A DNA stretch of 64,000 nucleotides from [Clostridium] innocuum (GCA_012317185.1 CP048838.1:2294001-2358000); one strand, 5' to 3'. Numbered from the stretch's first letter, positions 1 through 8,169 are shown. The notes: generated by a model not told the origin, from the letters alone. Made by a program: numbers and translations.

Positions 1-912
1 CGCCTCGATAACCGTTCCGGTTGCCAGCTTGTTTGGATTGGCACGGAAATTGTATACCTCGGATACGACCAGAATGGTTTCCAGCAGATCACTGACACCG
101 GTTCCGAATTTTGCAGAGATATCCGCGTAAATCGTATCTCCGCCCCATTCCTCCGGCATCAGACCAAGCTCACTCATTTCGGAAACAATGCGTTCACGGT
201 TCGCACCGGCCTTGTCAATTTTGTTGACTGCAACGATAACCGGTACACCTGCAGCCTTGGCATGGTCAACGGCCTCCTTGGTCTGCGGCATTACACCGTC
301 ATCGGCAGCGACAACGATAATAACCAAATCGGTAACCTTGGCACCCCGGGCACGCATTGCGGTAAAGGCCTCATGTCCCGGTGTATCCAGGAAGGTAACC
401 CGCTTTCCCTTTACATTTACCTGATAGGCACCGATATGCTGGGTAATACCACCAAACTCGCCTTCTGTAACATGTGTCTTACGGATGGTATCCAGTAACG
501 TTGTTTTACCATGATCAACATGTCCCATGATGGTAACGACCGGAGGACGATTTTCCAGAAGGGCTTCATCCTCTGCCTCTTCCATCTGTTCTTCAAAATC
601 ACTTTCTTCTATAATAATTTCCTTGTGCACATCTACATTCCATTCCATGCAGACAAGCTCAATTGTCTCATCGTCCAGCGTGGAGTTGATGGTAACCATT
701 GTTCCCATCATGAACAGCAGCTTGATAACCTCACTCGCATTGCGGTTCAGCTTTTCTGCCAGCTCTCCTACACTCAGCGGTCCGTTGTATGTGATTTCCT
801 TTACTTCTACACGTTCCTTCTTCGGTGTAAAATTCGTGTTTGTGTTTCTTGATCGGTTGTTGTTATTCCCCTTCCGATTGTTATTTCCTCTTCTATGCTG
901 TTGTCTTGCCAT
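1..912 (-). CDS. infB: Translation initiation factor IF-2 (3' end outside window)
   Basis: IF-2 is the GTPase that places initiator tRNA on the 30S subunit and promotes subunit joining. About 304 codons are visible; the C-terminal half lies beyond the window. A short basic Asn/Arg-rich start (residues 1-30) is followed by the IF2_N fold (about 45-95). The G domain then shows GHVDHGKTT (130-138), DTPGH (176-180) and NKID (230-233). The G domain begins near residue 130, much earlier than in Bacillus or E. coli IF-2, so the N-terminal extension is minimal. The ATG follows a GGTGAT site. It is the last gene seen in the rimP-nusA-rnpM-ylxQ-infB operon, 8 nt after ylxQ. Confidence 0.97.
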   Translation of the reverse strand, partial: MARQQHRRGNNNRKGNNNNRSRNTNTNFTPKKERVEVKEITYNGPLSVGELAEKLNRNASEVIKLLFMMGTMVTINSTLDDETIELVCMEWNVDVHKEIIIEESDFEEQMEEAEDEALLENRPPVVTIMGHVDHGKTTLLDTIRKTHVTEGEFGGITQHIGAYQVNVKGKRVTFLDTPGHEAFTAMRARGAKVTDLVIIVVAADDGVMPQTKEAVDHAKAAGVPVIVAVNKIDKAGANRERIVSEMSELGLMPEEWGGDTIYADISAKFGTGVSDLLETILVVSEVYNFRANPNKLATGTVIEA

Positions 913-920
913 ATAATCAC

Positions 921-1214
921 CTAGCCTTTCAAGCAAGCTGCAATCTTCTCTGCAAATCCCTTGTCAAGAATTGCGATTGCTTTTCTGTTGCGATCGCCGA
1001 TCGCCATATTCATCAATGCTCCATCCATGTAAACACAGGGAACCTTGTAAAAGCTGCATTTATCGTTCAGCTTCTTTTTCGCATTGTCACCGATATCCTC
1101 TGCCAGAATCAGCAGATGGACATGACGGGCACGAAGCTGCGTGTAGACGATTTCTCCGGTAGCCGTTTTTCTTGCACGTGCCGCCAGTCCCAGTATGCCC
1201 GTCACATCCTTCAT
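921..1214 (-). CDS. ylxQ: L7Ae-family ribosomal/RNA-binding protein YlxQ
   Basis: This is a 97-residue L7Ae/L30e/S12e-fold protein; the family binds kink-turn RNA. The opening segment ILGLAARARKTATGE and the following hydrophobic strand (VHLLILAEDIG) are typical of the family. Its place between rnpM and infB is the standard Bacillota position, so identification rests on both sequence and synteny. The start codon lies inside the 3' end of rnpM (4-nt overlap), suggesting translational coupling. The exact cellular role of YlxQ is not well defined. Confidence 0.93.
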   Translation of the reverse strand: MKDVTGILGLAARARKTATGEIVYTQLRARHVHLLILAEDIGDNAKKKLNDKCSFYKVPCVYMDGALMNMAIGDRNRKAIAILDKGFAEKIAACLKG

Positions 1215-1468
1215 TTGCTAAACATCTCCTTCAGCTTATCGTAGATTTCCTCAGGTATTTCACATTCCAGAGAACGTACCAGTGATTTTCTCTTCATCGC
1301 AGCCTCCAGCGCCTCTACACTGCGTTTCAGATAAGCTCCGCGGCCGTTGCGTTTTCCGGTTTCATCTATTTCAATTGTTCCCTCCGGTGTACGGACAATA
1401 CGGATCAGCTCTTTTTTCGGAAGACTTTCATTGGTAGCCACACATTTACGCATCGGTATTTTCTTCAT
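1211..1468 (-). CDS. rnpM: YlxR/RnpM family protein (DUF448)
   Basis: This 85-residue DUF448 protein shows the family's N-terminal signature PMRKCVATNE and the central GRGAYL motif. From family knowledge, YlxR was characterised as RnpM, a modulator that binds the RNase P RNA subunit. It lies 22 nt after nusA and overlaps ylxQ by 4 nt, so it is part of the nusA operon. Length and order are normal. Confidence 0.93.
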   Translation of the reverse strand: MKKIPMRKCVATNESLPKKELIRIVRTPEGTIEIDETGKRNGRGAYLKRSVEALEAAMKRKSLVRSLECEIPEEIYDKLKEMFSK

Positions 1469-1490
1469 GTCGCATCTACCTCCTTACATC

Positions 1491-3191
1491 TTATTCTTCG
1501 TAATACTTATCATATTCATCGAAGTCGATTTCATCATGTATCCAGTCGCTCTCTTCAATCTCACGCTCTTCACGTTCGATTTCCGCAAGCTCCTCCTCGG
1601 AATAGATCGGCTTCATTTCATAATCCTTCTTGTTCAGGTCAAAGGTTGGCTTACGGCGCTCCTCTTTTTCCTCGTATTTGTCGTATTTCTTATAGCGTGG
1701 TTTTGCAGCGGCCTTATCATCCTGCTTCGCTGATGCATCTGCCAGTGTTTCGAATTTGGAACGGTATTCCTGTTTTTCCTTCAGGTTCAGACCCTCCTGC
1801 TTCTGCTTTTCTCTGGCAATGCGGGCAGCCTTTTCCAGGTCGGTTTCTTCCTGCGGCTGTGCTTCCTCAACCACCTCTTCAACAGGGGCAGACACACTTG
1901 CTTCCTCAACAGCCGTTGACGCTGTGGCTTCCACAGGTTCACTGCTTTCTTCCACAACCGATTCACTGACAGCCTCTTCCGTTACAGCCTCCTGGAAGCT
2001 TACGCCTGCATCATCCAGACTGAGTGCATCCTGCGGCTGTGCGTTTTCTTCAAAGCGCTCCATCTGTGCAGCAAGCTTGGCCTCCTGCTGACGTGCCAGG
2101 AATTCCTCGCGCTGCTTCATTGCGATTTCCTTCCAGTTGATACCTGCTGCGTCCACATCGGTTTCCGCCTTGATATCGATTTTGTTTCCGGTCAGCTTTA
2201 CAGCCAGCCGTGCGTTCTTTCCGCGCTTACCGATAGCCAGGGATAACTGATTATCCGGTACGACAACGAGCAGTCCGCCCTTGCGCTCCTCACTCGGGAT
2301 AACCGCCAGAACCTCAGCCGGAGACAGTGCATTTTTAATCAGCTCCGTCACATCCTCGCTCCATTCAAAGATATCGATTTTCTCTCCGCCCAGCTCATCG
2401 ATGATAACCTGTACGCGCTGTCCTCTTGGACCGATGCAGGCACCGATCGGATCGATGTTTTCATTGTGCGAATAGACTGCCATTTTCGTACGCTCTCCCG
2501 CTTCCCGCGCGATCGCCTTGATTTCAATAATACCCTGGAAGATTTCCGGAACCTCTTTTTCAAACAGACGCTTTACCAGTGTCGCATCCCCGCGGGATAC
2601 CAGTACCTGTGCACCCTTGGTTTCCTTGTTTACCTCTGTGATTACCACACGGATCATTTCACCCTCACGGTAGCGCTCATTGGGTATCTGCTGATTTTTC
2701 GGCATCAAAGCAAGAGTCTTACCGATATTGACAACACAGAATTTCTCCTCGACAGATTCAATCGTCCCCATGACCATTTCCTCCACCTTATCGCAGTATT
2801 CCTCATACACCACAAGCTTTTCTGCCTCGCGGATTTTCTGCTTCATGACATTCTTTGCCAGAATAACAGCTGCGCGTCCCAGATCGGCTATACTGACTTC
2901 CTCTTCCACAACACCGCCGAGCTCCAGCTCCTGATTGACGCGCTTTGCGTCCTCCAAGGAGATTTCCAGCTCGTCATCCTCTACGTTTTCAACAATCAGA
3001 CGCTGCTGATAGACCTTGATATCACCGGATTTTTCGTTGACATCCACGCGTACCAGCGCATCCGGTATTTCGATATGCTTACGGAATGCCTTTGCCAGAG
3101 CTTCCTGCAGGGCATCCACAACGACTTCCTTGGAAAGCTTTCTATCGGTTTCGATTGCCTGCATCGCAGCCATAAAATCTTTTAATTTCAT
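1491..3191 (-). CDS. nusA: Transcription termination/antitermination factor NusA with long acidic C-terminal extension
   Basis: NusA binds RNA polymerase and nascent RNA and modulates pausing, termination and antitermination. The order is an N-terminal RNAP-binding domain (about 1-125), S1 domain (about 133-200) and two KH domains (about 205-345, with GPRGQRV and IGKRGKNARLA loops). Bacillus NusA ends shortly after KH2. This protein of 566 residues continues for about 200 more: a Glu/Ala/Val-rich acidic stretch, then a Lys/Arg/Glu-rich stretch and a very acidic Tyr-rich end. The ATG has a somewhat distant GGATG site. It follows rimP by 18 nt. Confidence 0.97.
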   Translation of the reverse strand: MKLKDFMAAMQAIETDRKLSKEVVVDALQEALAKAFRKHIEIPDALVRVDVNEKSGDIKVYQQRLIVENVEDDELEISLEDAKRVNQELELGGVVEEEVSIADLGRAAVILAKNVMKQKIREAEKLVVYEEYCDKVEEMVMGTIESVEEKFCVVNIGKTLALMPKNQQIPNERYREGEMIRVVITEVNKETKGAQVLVSRGDATLVKRLFEKEVPEIFQGIIEIKAIAREAGERTKMAVYSHNENIDPIGACIGPRGQRVQVIIDELGGEKIDIFEWSEDVTELIKNALSPAEVLAVIPSEERKGGLLVVVPDNQLSLAIGKRGKNARLAVKLTGNKIDIKAETDVDAAGINWKEIAMKQREEFLARQQEAKLAAQMERFEENAQPQDALSLDDAGVSFQEAVTEEAVSESVVEESSEPVEATASTAVEEASVSAPVEEVVEEAQPQEETDLEKAARIAREKQKQEGLNLKEKQEYRSKFETLADASAKQDDKAAAKPRYKKYDKYEEKEERRKPTFDLNKKDYEMKPIYSEEELAEIEREEREIEESDWIHDEIDFDEYDKYYEE

Positions 3192-3209
3192 TTCTTATTC
3201 GCATCCTTT

Positions 3210-3677
3210 CTAAATTTTCACAGACAGACGGATAAGTGCGATGTTATCCATCTCGATTTCCGCCTTCTTCTTCACGGCCTTTGCCATGTAATCCAGATAA
3301 ACCGTATTGTTTTCAAATGCTGTCAGGGTTCCTTTTATCTCATCCATGCCAGCCCTTGGATTCTTTAGCTTCACATATACAAATTCGCCGATGGCATCCC
3401 TGATCTGTTCTTCACTTTTCAATTCCCGCTCTGCACCGGGAGAACAGACCTCCAGAAAATATTCACTGGCAATCATATCCATTTCATCCAGCATTGTGCT
3501 GATTTTTTCAGACTGTGCGGCACAGGTATCAATGTCCATACTGCCGTCCTTATGCATAATCGACACCTGCAGAATGCGCATGCTGCCTTCGGTATGCCAG
3601 GCAACATCATACAGCTCTATACCGTCTTCTGCCACAAGCGGAGTGATCAGTTCTTTCAGTTTTTGTATTTGATCCAT
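3210..3677 (-). CDS. rimP: Ribosome maturation factor RimP
   Basis: RimP is needed for 30S subunit maturation. The chosen ATG gives 155 residues starting MDQIQKLKELITPLV, the usual length, and is preceded by AAAGGAGAATGTT, an excellent ribosome binding site. An upstream in-frame extension has no support. Family motifs include LYDVAW, the LQVSI strand and DYFLEVCSPGAER-like residues (here EYFLEVCSPGAER), with a C-terminal Sm-like domain. It is the first gene of the nusA-infB operon and has its own promoter and a leader hairpin just upstream. Confidence 0.95.
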   Translation of the reverse strand: MDQIQKLKELITPLVAEDGIELYDVAWHTEGSMRILQVSIMHKDGSMDIDTCAAQSEKISTMLDEMDMIASEYFLEVCSPGAERELKSEEQIRDAIGEFVYVKLKNPRAGMDEIKGTLTAFENNTVYLDYMAKAVKKKAEIEMDNIALIRLSVKI

Positions 3678-3704
3678 AACATTCTCCTTTACAAACATAA
3701 TGAA

Positions 3705-3725
3705 GGAGTGGGCTTGACCCACTCC
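3705..3725 (-). promoter_or_regulatory. 5' leader hairpin of the rimP-nusA operon
   Basis: GGAGTGGG and CCCACTCC form a perfect 8-bp stem with a 5-nt loop between the promoter and the rimP ribosome binding site. No T-run follows, so it is not a plain terminator. Similar short leader stems occur before rimP in other Bacillota as far as I recall. Its function here is unknown. Confidence 0.6.
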
Positions 3726-3744
3726 GGTTGAAGTATCTGTACAT

Positions 3745-3773
3745 AATATACCACGAAACAGGTCAAACATCAA
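3745..3773 (-). promoter_or_regulatory. Sigma-A promoter of the rimP-nusA-infB operon
   Basis: Minus-strand -35 TTGATG, 17-nt spacer, extended -10 TGG-TATATT. It lies just downstream of the rpmF terminator and about 70 nt before the rimP start, so the leader hairpin is transcribed. Confidence 0.75.
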
Positions 3774-3792
3774 CCTTTTTTCCAAAAGGCAG

Positions 3793-3817
3793 AAAAAAAG
3801 CCGCATGTACGGCCTTT
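3793..3817 (-). terminator. Rho-independent terminator after rpmF
   Basis: On the minus strand, AAGGCCG and CGGCTT flank a short loop and are followed by seven T residues. It lies just after the rpmF stop and before the rimP promoter. Confidence 0.8.
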
Positions 3818-3820
3818 ACT

Positions 3821-3991
3821 CTATTTTTCTACGATGGTTTTTCCGTTGTATTCACCACAAGAACACATTTTGTGCGGCACCTTGTACTCACCGCAAGCCG
3901 GACATTTTACTAATGTCGGTGCAGCTAATTTATAATGAGTTCTACGTTTTGCTTTTCTTGTTTTTGAATTACGTCTCTGTTGAACAGCCAT
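3821..3991 (-). CDS. rpmF: 50S ribosomal protein L32
   Basis: L32 is a small zinc-ribbon protein of the large subunit. The 56-residue product begins MAVQQRRNSKTRKAKRRTHY and has the ribbon CPACGEYKVPHKMCSCGEYNG. The second knuckle is C-S-C instead of the usual C-x-x-C, one residue shorter; I recall the same form in Mycoplasma L32. Codons around it are clean, so this is not a frameshift. The start is an ATG after a GGAGGTGCTAAC site. It is co-transcribed with yceD just upstream, the classic arrangement. Confidence 0.97.
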   Translation of the reverse strand: MAVQQRRNSKTRKAKRRTHYKLAAPTLVKCPACGEYKVPHKMCSCGEYNGKTIVEK

Positions 3992-4006
3992 GTTAGCACC
4001 TCCTAC

Positions 4007-4516
4007 TTAATCTTCCAATTTGAATTCTTTCAACTTTGCTAAACGAGGATCGATTTCTTTGCTTTTTTCTTTTATGTAATCTTCCTCTTTGACAACTTCC
4101 CAACCGTCACCTTTAGGATACTGTGTCAGTCCTTCCTTCACAATTTTCAGGGGAACCTCCATCACTATCAATTGAAAGATCACCGGCAATAACTCTACGA
4201 CATCACCTTTAACTTCGTGTACATCTTCGTCATCTGTCTTTTCGAAGGAGAACACTTCTAAAGATTTTGTATGGAAATCATATTCTACATCCTCAAGGGT
4301 TATAGAACACGGTACTATCATCACGCCTTCAATATCCAGATCTGCAAATACGCGTTCACTGGAAGCCTCGTAATGAACATTCCCTGATACCGTAACATCC
4401 TGCAATCCTCTGATCTGATGCATCTTAGAAAATACCTCGGGCTCAAATCGGATCATTTCGTCAAATTCGATCGTTGCATCCTTCGCCTGCAGCAGTTCCA
4501 TTCTGGACCATTTCAA
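4007..4516 (-). CDS. yceD: YceD/DUF177 family protein (23S rRNA accumulation)
   Basis: DUF177 proteins precede rpmF in most bacteria and are implicated in 23S rRNA accumulation or large-subunit synthesis. I place the start at a TTG preceded by GAGGTG at 6 nt, giving 169 residues beginning MKWSRMELLQAK; this matches the M-K-W start of Bacillus YlbN. A GTG three codons upstream is possible but overlaps the Shine-Dalgarno. The middle carries the conserved DLDIEGVMIVPCSITLEDV region, and the C-terminus has DPRLAKLKEF. It has its own strong promoter. Confidence 0.92.
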   Translation of the reverse strand: MKWSRMELLQAKDATIEFDEMIRFEPEVFSKMHQIRGLQDVTVSGNVHYEASSERVFADLDIEGVMIVPCSITLEDVEYDFHTKSLEVFSFEKTDDEDVHEVKGDVVELLPVIFQLIVMEVPLKIVKEGLTQYPKGDGWEVVKEEDYIKEKSKEIDPRLAKLKEFKLED

Positions 4517-4545
4517 AAGAATCACCTCGTTGTCTGACCTATCCT

Positions 4546-4574
4546 ATTATAAGGAAAATCTGCGACAAAGTCAA
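4546..4574 (-). promoter_or_regulatory. Strong sigma-A promoter of yceD-rpmF
   Basis: Minus-strand -35 TTGACT, exactly 17 nt, -10 TATAAT (perfect). The -10 lies about 30 nt before the yceD start. Confidence 0.85.
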
Positions 4575-4670
4575 CACCATCTTCTCTTCCATAGGCTAGC
4601 TTATATATTAAACCACAAAACAGGAGGAATGAAAAGTATTTTTTTCATTTTTCTTTTCATTTCCGGGATT

Positions 4671-5609
4671 TTACGTATTTTTTTCTTCCACCTTTAAAAG
4701 AAATGCAGAAACATCCTCATATACAAGCAGATGATCCGGTTCATTCAGTATTTCATGACGCATGCCGTCAAACAGTCTGGCACTGACATCGCTGTAGCCG
4801 ACTTCACGCAGAAGTCCGGCTGCCTCCTGAAACTTCCCGCGACTGATGATACAGGGATCCTCACTGCCTGCGATAAAGCGAATCGGCAGTGTCCTGTTGC
4901 GCAGCGTCCAGTTTTTGCGTTCATAGACATCCTGCATCAGGGAAAAGAGGTTTTCAAATCCGTTGAGGGTAAAGGTATACCCGCAAAGCGGATCCCGGTC
5001 ATAGGCACGCACAACCTCCATGTCCGAGCACAGCCATACATTGTCGCTGCCCTCCTCTGCAAAGCCATCACAATGATTGCCGAATGCCATCTTCTGTATA
5101 AGCGGGCTGCGATAGTGTGCACCCTTCATGCACTTCATAAGCTTGCACAGCAGCTTTCCGGCTCCGGCAGCCGGATTTTTGCTGGGACTGCCGCAGACAA
5201 TCAGTGCATCAATGGTATCATCGTAGCGTTTCAGATAGGCTCGTACCGCCAGTGAGCCCATGCTGTGTCCAAACATATAAATCTTCAAGGACGGATACTC
5301 CCTGTGCAGCTGCGCATTCAGCTGCCGGATATCTTCTATCAGTGCCGCAGCTTTCGTTGTGCCCATATAGCCCAGATCATCTTCCCCGCGAATACTTTTG
5401 CCATGACCGCGATGATCATGCAGCACACACAGATATCCCAGCTCTCCAAGATACTGCATAAAATCCATATACCGCTCCTTGTGCTCCGCCATGCCGTGTA
5501 CCAGCTGGATGATTGCCCGGGGCCTGCCTGCAGGCGTGCAGCGCAGCACGGATATCTCTAAAGCATCCGCATCGCTGATAAAGCTGTATTCCTGTAATGT
5601 TGTCGTCAT
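4671..5609 (-). CDS. Alpha/beta hydrolase, monoacylglycerol lipase/lysophospholipase type (S33-like)
   Basis: This is a 312-residue cytosolic alpha/beta hydrolase of the Hydrolase_4 class. Visible motifs are VHGMAEHKERY (oxyanion region), HDHRGHGKS, the nucleophile elbow GHSMGS, the acid in AGSEDPC and the catalytic His in GMRHEILNE. Family members cleave monoacylglycerols or lysophospholipids; the substrate cannot be read from sequence. The ATG follows GGAAGTGAG; an upstream extension into the intergenic region has no support. Divergent from tmcAL. Downstream (4626-4664) an AT-rich inverted repeat lacks a T-run, so termination there is uncertain. Confidence 0.88.
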   Translation of the reverse strand: MTTTLQEYSFISDADALEISVLRCTPAGRPRAIIQLVHGMAEHKERYMDFMQYLGELGYLCVLHDHRGHGKSIRGEDDLGYMGTTKAAALIEDIRQLNAQLHREYPSLKIYMFGHSMGSLAVRAYLKRYDDTIDALIVCGSPSKNPAAGAGKLLCKLMKCMKGAHYRSPLIQKMAFGNHCDGFAEEGSDNVWLCSDMEVVRAYDRDPLCGYTFTLNGFENLFSLMQDVYERKNWTLRNRTLPIRFIAGSEDPCIISRGKFQEAAGLLREVGYSDVSARLFDGMRHEILNEPDHLLVYEDVSAFLLKVEEKNT

Positions 5610-5741
5610 TGTGCTCACTTCCTTATACCTGCATTGTATCATACTTGTGTCAATTTCAACAGCATTGCCCGCAGCATTTTGACAAAGCCGTAAATGTGTC
5701 AAAAGCAGAAGCTGGCAGTAGTCATACAACAATCGCTATGG

Positions 5742-5747
5742 TATACT
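5742..5747 (+). promoter_or_regulatory. Extended -10 promoter element of tmcAL-ydcF
   Basis: TGG-TATACT, about 24 nt before the tmcAL start. No good -35 hexamer is visible 17 nt upstream, as is common with extended -10 promoters. Confidence 0.55.
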
Positions 5748-5770
5748 GAAAGACAGCAGGAGGTGATACC

Positions 5771-6877
5771 ATGCGAAGCTGTGGAATTGTAACGGAATAC
5801 AATCCGTTTCATAACGGACATCGCTATCATATCGAGCAGGCACGCAGAGTTTCCGGCTGTGATGCCCTGCTTGCGGTCATGTCCGGAAATTTCGTACAGC
5901 GGGGTGAATGCGCCATCGTTGATAAATGGACACGTGCAAAGGCGGCGATCCAGGCGGGATGCGATCTGGTGATTGAGCTTCCCTACCCCTATGTTGTGCA
6001 GCGTTCGGACATCTTCGCAAGGCAGGCAGTGGCGCTGCTACAGCTGGCCGGCATCAATACGCTGGTCTTCGGCAGTGAAACAACTGACATGCAGCAGCTT
6101 CACCGGCTGGCGGATACCTCTTACGAGCACTATCAGAAGCAGAGAAAAAACGGTATTTCTATGGCAAAGACGCTGGAAATGGTGCATGGACGTGTTGCCA
6201 GTAATGATATTCTGGGAATGGCGTATCTTCGTGCACTGAAGGACAGCGCAATTCAGCCTATCGCCATACAGCGAACCAATGGTTACCATGATGAGGACAT
6301 TCAGCATGCCATCAGCTCTGCGACTGCCATACGCAGAGCCGTTAAGGAGAAAAAGCCGATCAGCCATACAACACCCATGGCAGAGGATTTGCAGGAAGGG
6401 GTTTTCATGGAGGACTATTATCCTTATTTGCAGACGCTGCTGCTAAGCACACCGGCAGAGGAATTGAAGAAGCGCTTTCTGGTGGATGAGGGTATGGAGC
6501 ATATGCTGCAAGGCAATGCCCGCAAGCACATGGACTACGGTTCCTTTCTACAGGCATGCATCACACAGCGTTATCCACGCAGCAGTATCCAGCGAAGTCT
6601 TACCCATATTCTGACCCATACGGATAAGCAGGAAATCGACAGCCTTCCCCCCTGTACCTTTCTGCGGATTCTGGCATTCAATGATACCGGAAGGGCGTAT
6701 TTGCGTGAGCTGAAGCAAAAGGAAATCGCGATCGCTTCCGCCTTTCATCAGATTCCAAAGGAGCATCGGGAAATTTTTCTGCGGACAACTGCCGCATACG
6801 CCTGTGCCTTCCCGTTATCCAAACGAAAGGAAGTCATGGACAGCGAGCTGCACAGTCCCATGTACATCTCATCATGA
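5771..6877 (+). CDS. tmcAL: tRNA(Met) cytidine acetate ligase TmcAL (YlbM)
   Basis: TmcAL forms N4-acetylcytidine at the wobble position of elongator tRNA-Met using acetate and ATP. The 368-residue protein begins MRSCGIVTEYNPFHNGHRYH, with the nucleotidyltransferase HxGH-type motif (HNGH), followed by SGNFVQRGE and VIELPYPY, all typical of the family. It is slightly shorter than the roughly 400-residue Bacillus protein. The start follows AGGAGGTGATACC. The stop overlaps ydcF by 4 nt (ATGA), so the two are translationally coupled. Confidence 0.95.
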   Translation: MRSCGIVTEYNPFHNGHRYHIEQARRVSGCDALLAVMSGNFVQRGECAIVDKWTRAKAAIQAGCDLVIELPYPYVVQRSDIFARQAVALLQLAGINTLVFGSETTDMQQLHRLADTSYEHYQKQRKNGISMAKTLEMVHGRVASNDILGMAYLRALKDSAIQPIAIQRTNGYHDEDIQHAISSATAIRRAVKEKKPISHTTPMAEDLQEGVFMEDYYPYLQTLLLSTPAEELKKRFLVDEGMEHMLQGNARKHMDYGSFLQACITQRYPRSSIQRSLTHILTHTDKQEIDSLPPCTFLRILAFNDTGRAYLRELKQKEIAIASAFHQIPKEHREIFLRTTAAYACAFPLSKRKEVMDSELHSPMYISS

Positions 6878-7452
6878 CAGGTCTGCTTACACTTGTGCTG
6901 CTTGTGGTTGCAGTAAATCTTATTCTGTATCATTATTTCCCTGCCCCGCCAAGGCCACAGAGTGATCGAGTATACGATGTGGCGATTGTCCTTGGCAGTC
7001 CGGCAGAGGAGGACGGCAGTTTGTCCCGTGTGCAGAAAACACGGATGGATGCGGCAATTACATTGTATAAAGAAAAGCGGGTCCGCTGTATTCTGATCAG
7101 TGGCGGCAGTGTGCGAAACACTTACACGGAAGCGGATATCATGGCGGCATATGCAATCAGATGCAGCATTCCAAGCGCAGCGCTTCTTCTGGAACGTCAG
7201 GCGAAAAACACTTATGAGAATCTACTGTATGCAAAAACGCTATGTGATGCACATGCATGGAAGCACGTCATTGTTGTGACCAGCTGTTTTCATGTGCGCA
7301 GAGCCAGCTATATGGTACGGAAATTCTTTGATGACTATGTGATGCAGAAAACCGCAGAAAAGGAAAAATGCAGGCATTATATAACTGAATACTTCCGCAT
7401 GTGGAACAGTCTTCGCTGTGAGGTGATGCTGTATAGAAAAAGGAAGCGCTGA
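6874..7452 (+). CDS. YdcF-like DUF218 membrane-anchored protein
   Basis: A 192-residue DUF218/YdcF-family protein. One N-terminal membrane segment (residues 3-20) is followed by the fold: DVAIVLGSPAEEDG, a Arg-rich helix, ILISGGSVRNTYTEA, then ERQAKNTYENLLYAK and VIVVTSCFHVRRA, which are the conserved family motifs. YdcF proteins bind S-adenosylmethionine or act in envelope metabolism; the role is not settled. Start overlaps the tmcAL stop, so it is the second gene of that operon. Confidence 0.85.
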   Translation: MTGLLTLVLLVVAVNLILYHYFPAPPRPQSDRVYDVAIVLGSPAEEDGSLSRVQKTRMDAAITLYKEKRVRCILISGGSVRNTYTEADIMAAYAIRCSIPSAALLLERQAKNTYENLLYAKTLCDAHAWKHVIVVTSCFHVRRASYMVRKFFDDYVMQKTAEKEKCRHYITEYFRMWNSLRCEVMLYRKRKR

Positions 7453-7526
7453 ATTTTTTCGGTTATCAGGATTACAGACAGGTGTTATCTTCCTGGCAAT
7501 GCCCGCTTTTCATTCATAGTGAAAAG

Positions 7527-7555
7527 ACCCCTCAGATGACAAGAGAGGTTTTTTC
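7527..7555 (+). terminator. Probable terminator after ydcF
   Basis: ACC-c-CTC pairs with GAG-a-GGT around a 9-nt loop, followed by TTTTTT. The stem has one internal mismatch. The rest of 7453-7677 shows no other feature. Confidence 0.5.
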
Positions 7556-7677
7556 TTCTGTTTGTGTCATAATAGAAGCATCATGTGTTTCCGGAATATA
7601 CAATATCAAAAGGATCTACCGTATGATGACTTCAAAGCCTCACTCATCATACAAAATGCAATTTGCGGTGCGATACC

Positions 7678-8169
7678 CTATTCCGTCATGCGTTCAAGAA
7701 TCAAAATATCATGCCTGTCCTTATCTCTTAATTCATAGCCTGAATAAAAGAGCTTTTGTCCCTTTACAGATATACAGGGAATTGTTCTACCTTCAAAAAC
7801 AGAGCTGCCAAAAAGGTCTTTATCAAACTGATACCAGTCCCCCTCCAATGACGCCTGCTTTGCGGTACCGTCCTCATGCAAAACGAATGGGTGTATATCC
7901 AAATATCCGTATTTTTCACTGTACAGCTCCATTCTTACAGGTTTCCAATCCGTATCTATTTCATATCCGTATTCAAAAAGAATATGCAACAGTTTTTCTG
8001 TATATCGGGAATCAAAATTAATATCAATATCTCTATGATCTCTTGTTTGCTTTCCAGCCAGTATATCAACACCCCAGCCGCCGTCAATCCAATATGTTAT
8101 TTCTGCATTTTCCAATATATCGATAACCGTTATGATATCTTCTTTTGTTGTGACTTCTTTTCTGCTCAT
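7678..8169 (-). CDS. Lincosamide nucleotidyltransferase-like protein (Lnu(A)-type family)
   Basis: This 163-residue nucleotidyltransferase strongly resembles Lnu(A)/LinA enzymes, which adenylylate the 3- or 4-hydroxyl of lincomycin and clindamycin. Shared blocks are ITYWIDGGWGVDILAGKQTR, HRDIDINFDSRYTEKL, RMELYSEKYGYLDIHPFVL and the C-terminal IPCISVKGQKLFYSGYELRDKDRHD. The metal-binding D-x-D is in HRDIDI. Length equals the 161-164 residues of the family. Start is an ATG after GGAGACTGT. It sits in an AT-rich accessory patch, consistent with acquisition. Whether it confers resistance cannot be read from sequence. Confidence 0.82.
   Translation of the reverse strand: MSRKEVTTKEDIITVIDILENAEITYWIDGGWGVDILAGKQTRDHRDIDINFDSRYTEKLLHILFEYGYEIDTDWKPVRMELYSEKYGYLDIHPFVLHEDGTAKQASLEGDWYQFDKDLFGSSVFEGRTIPCISVKGQKLFYSGYELRDKDRHDILILERMTE

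Noticed and set aside
4626..4664. Terminator after the hydrolase gene
   Set aside because: An imperfect AT-rich inverted repeat exists, but the sequence after it on the minus strand is CCTCC, not a T-run.
7482..8021. A 179-codon plus-strand frame
   Set aside because: Mostly antisense to the nucleotidyltransferase gene; no homology-like features.
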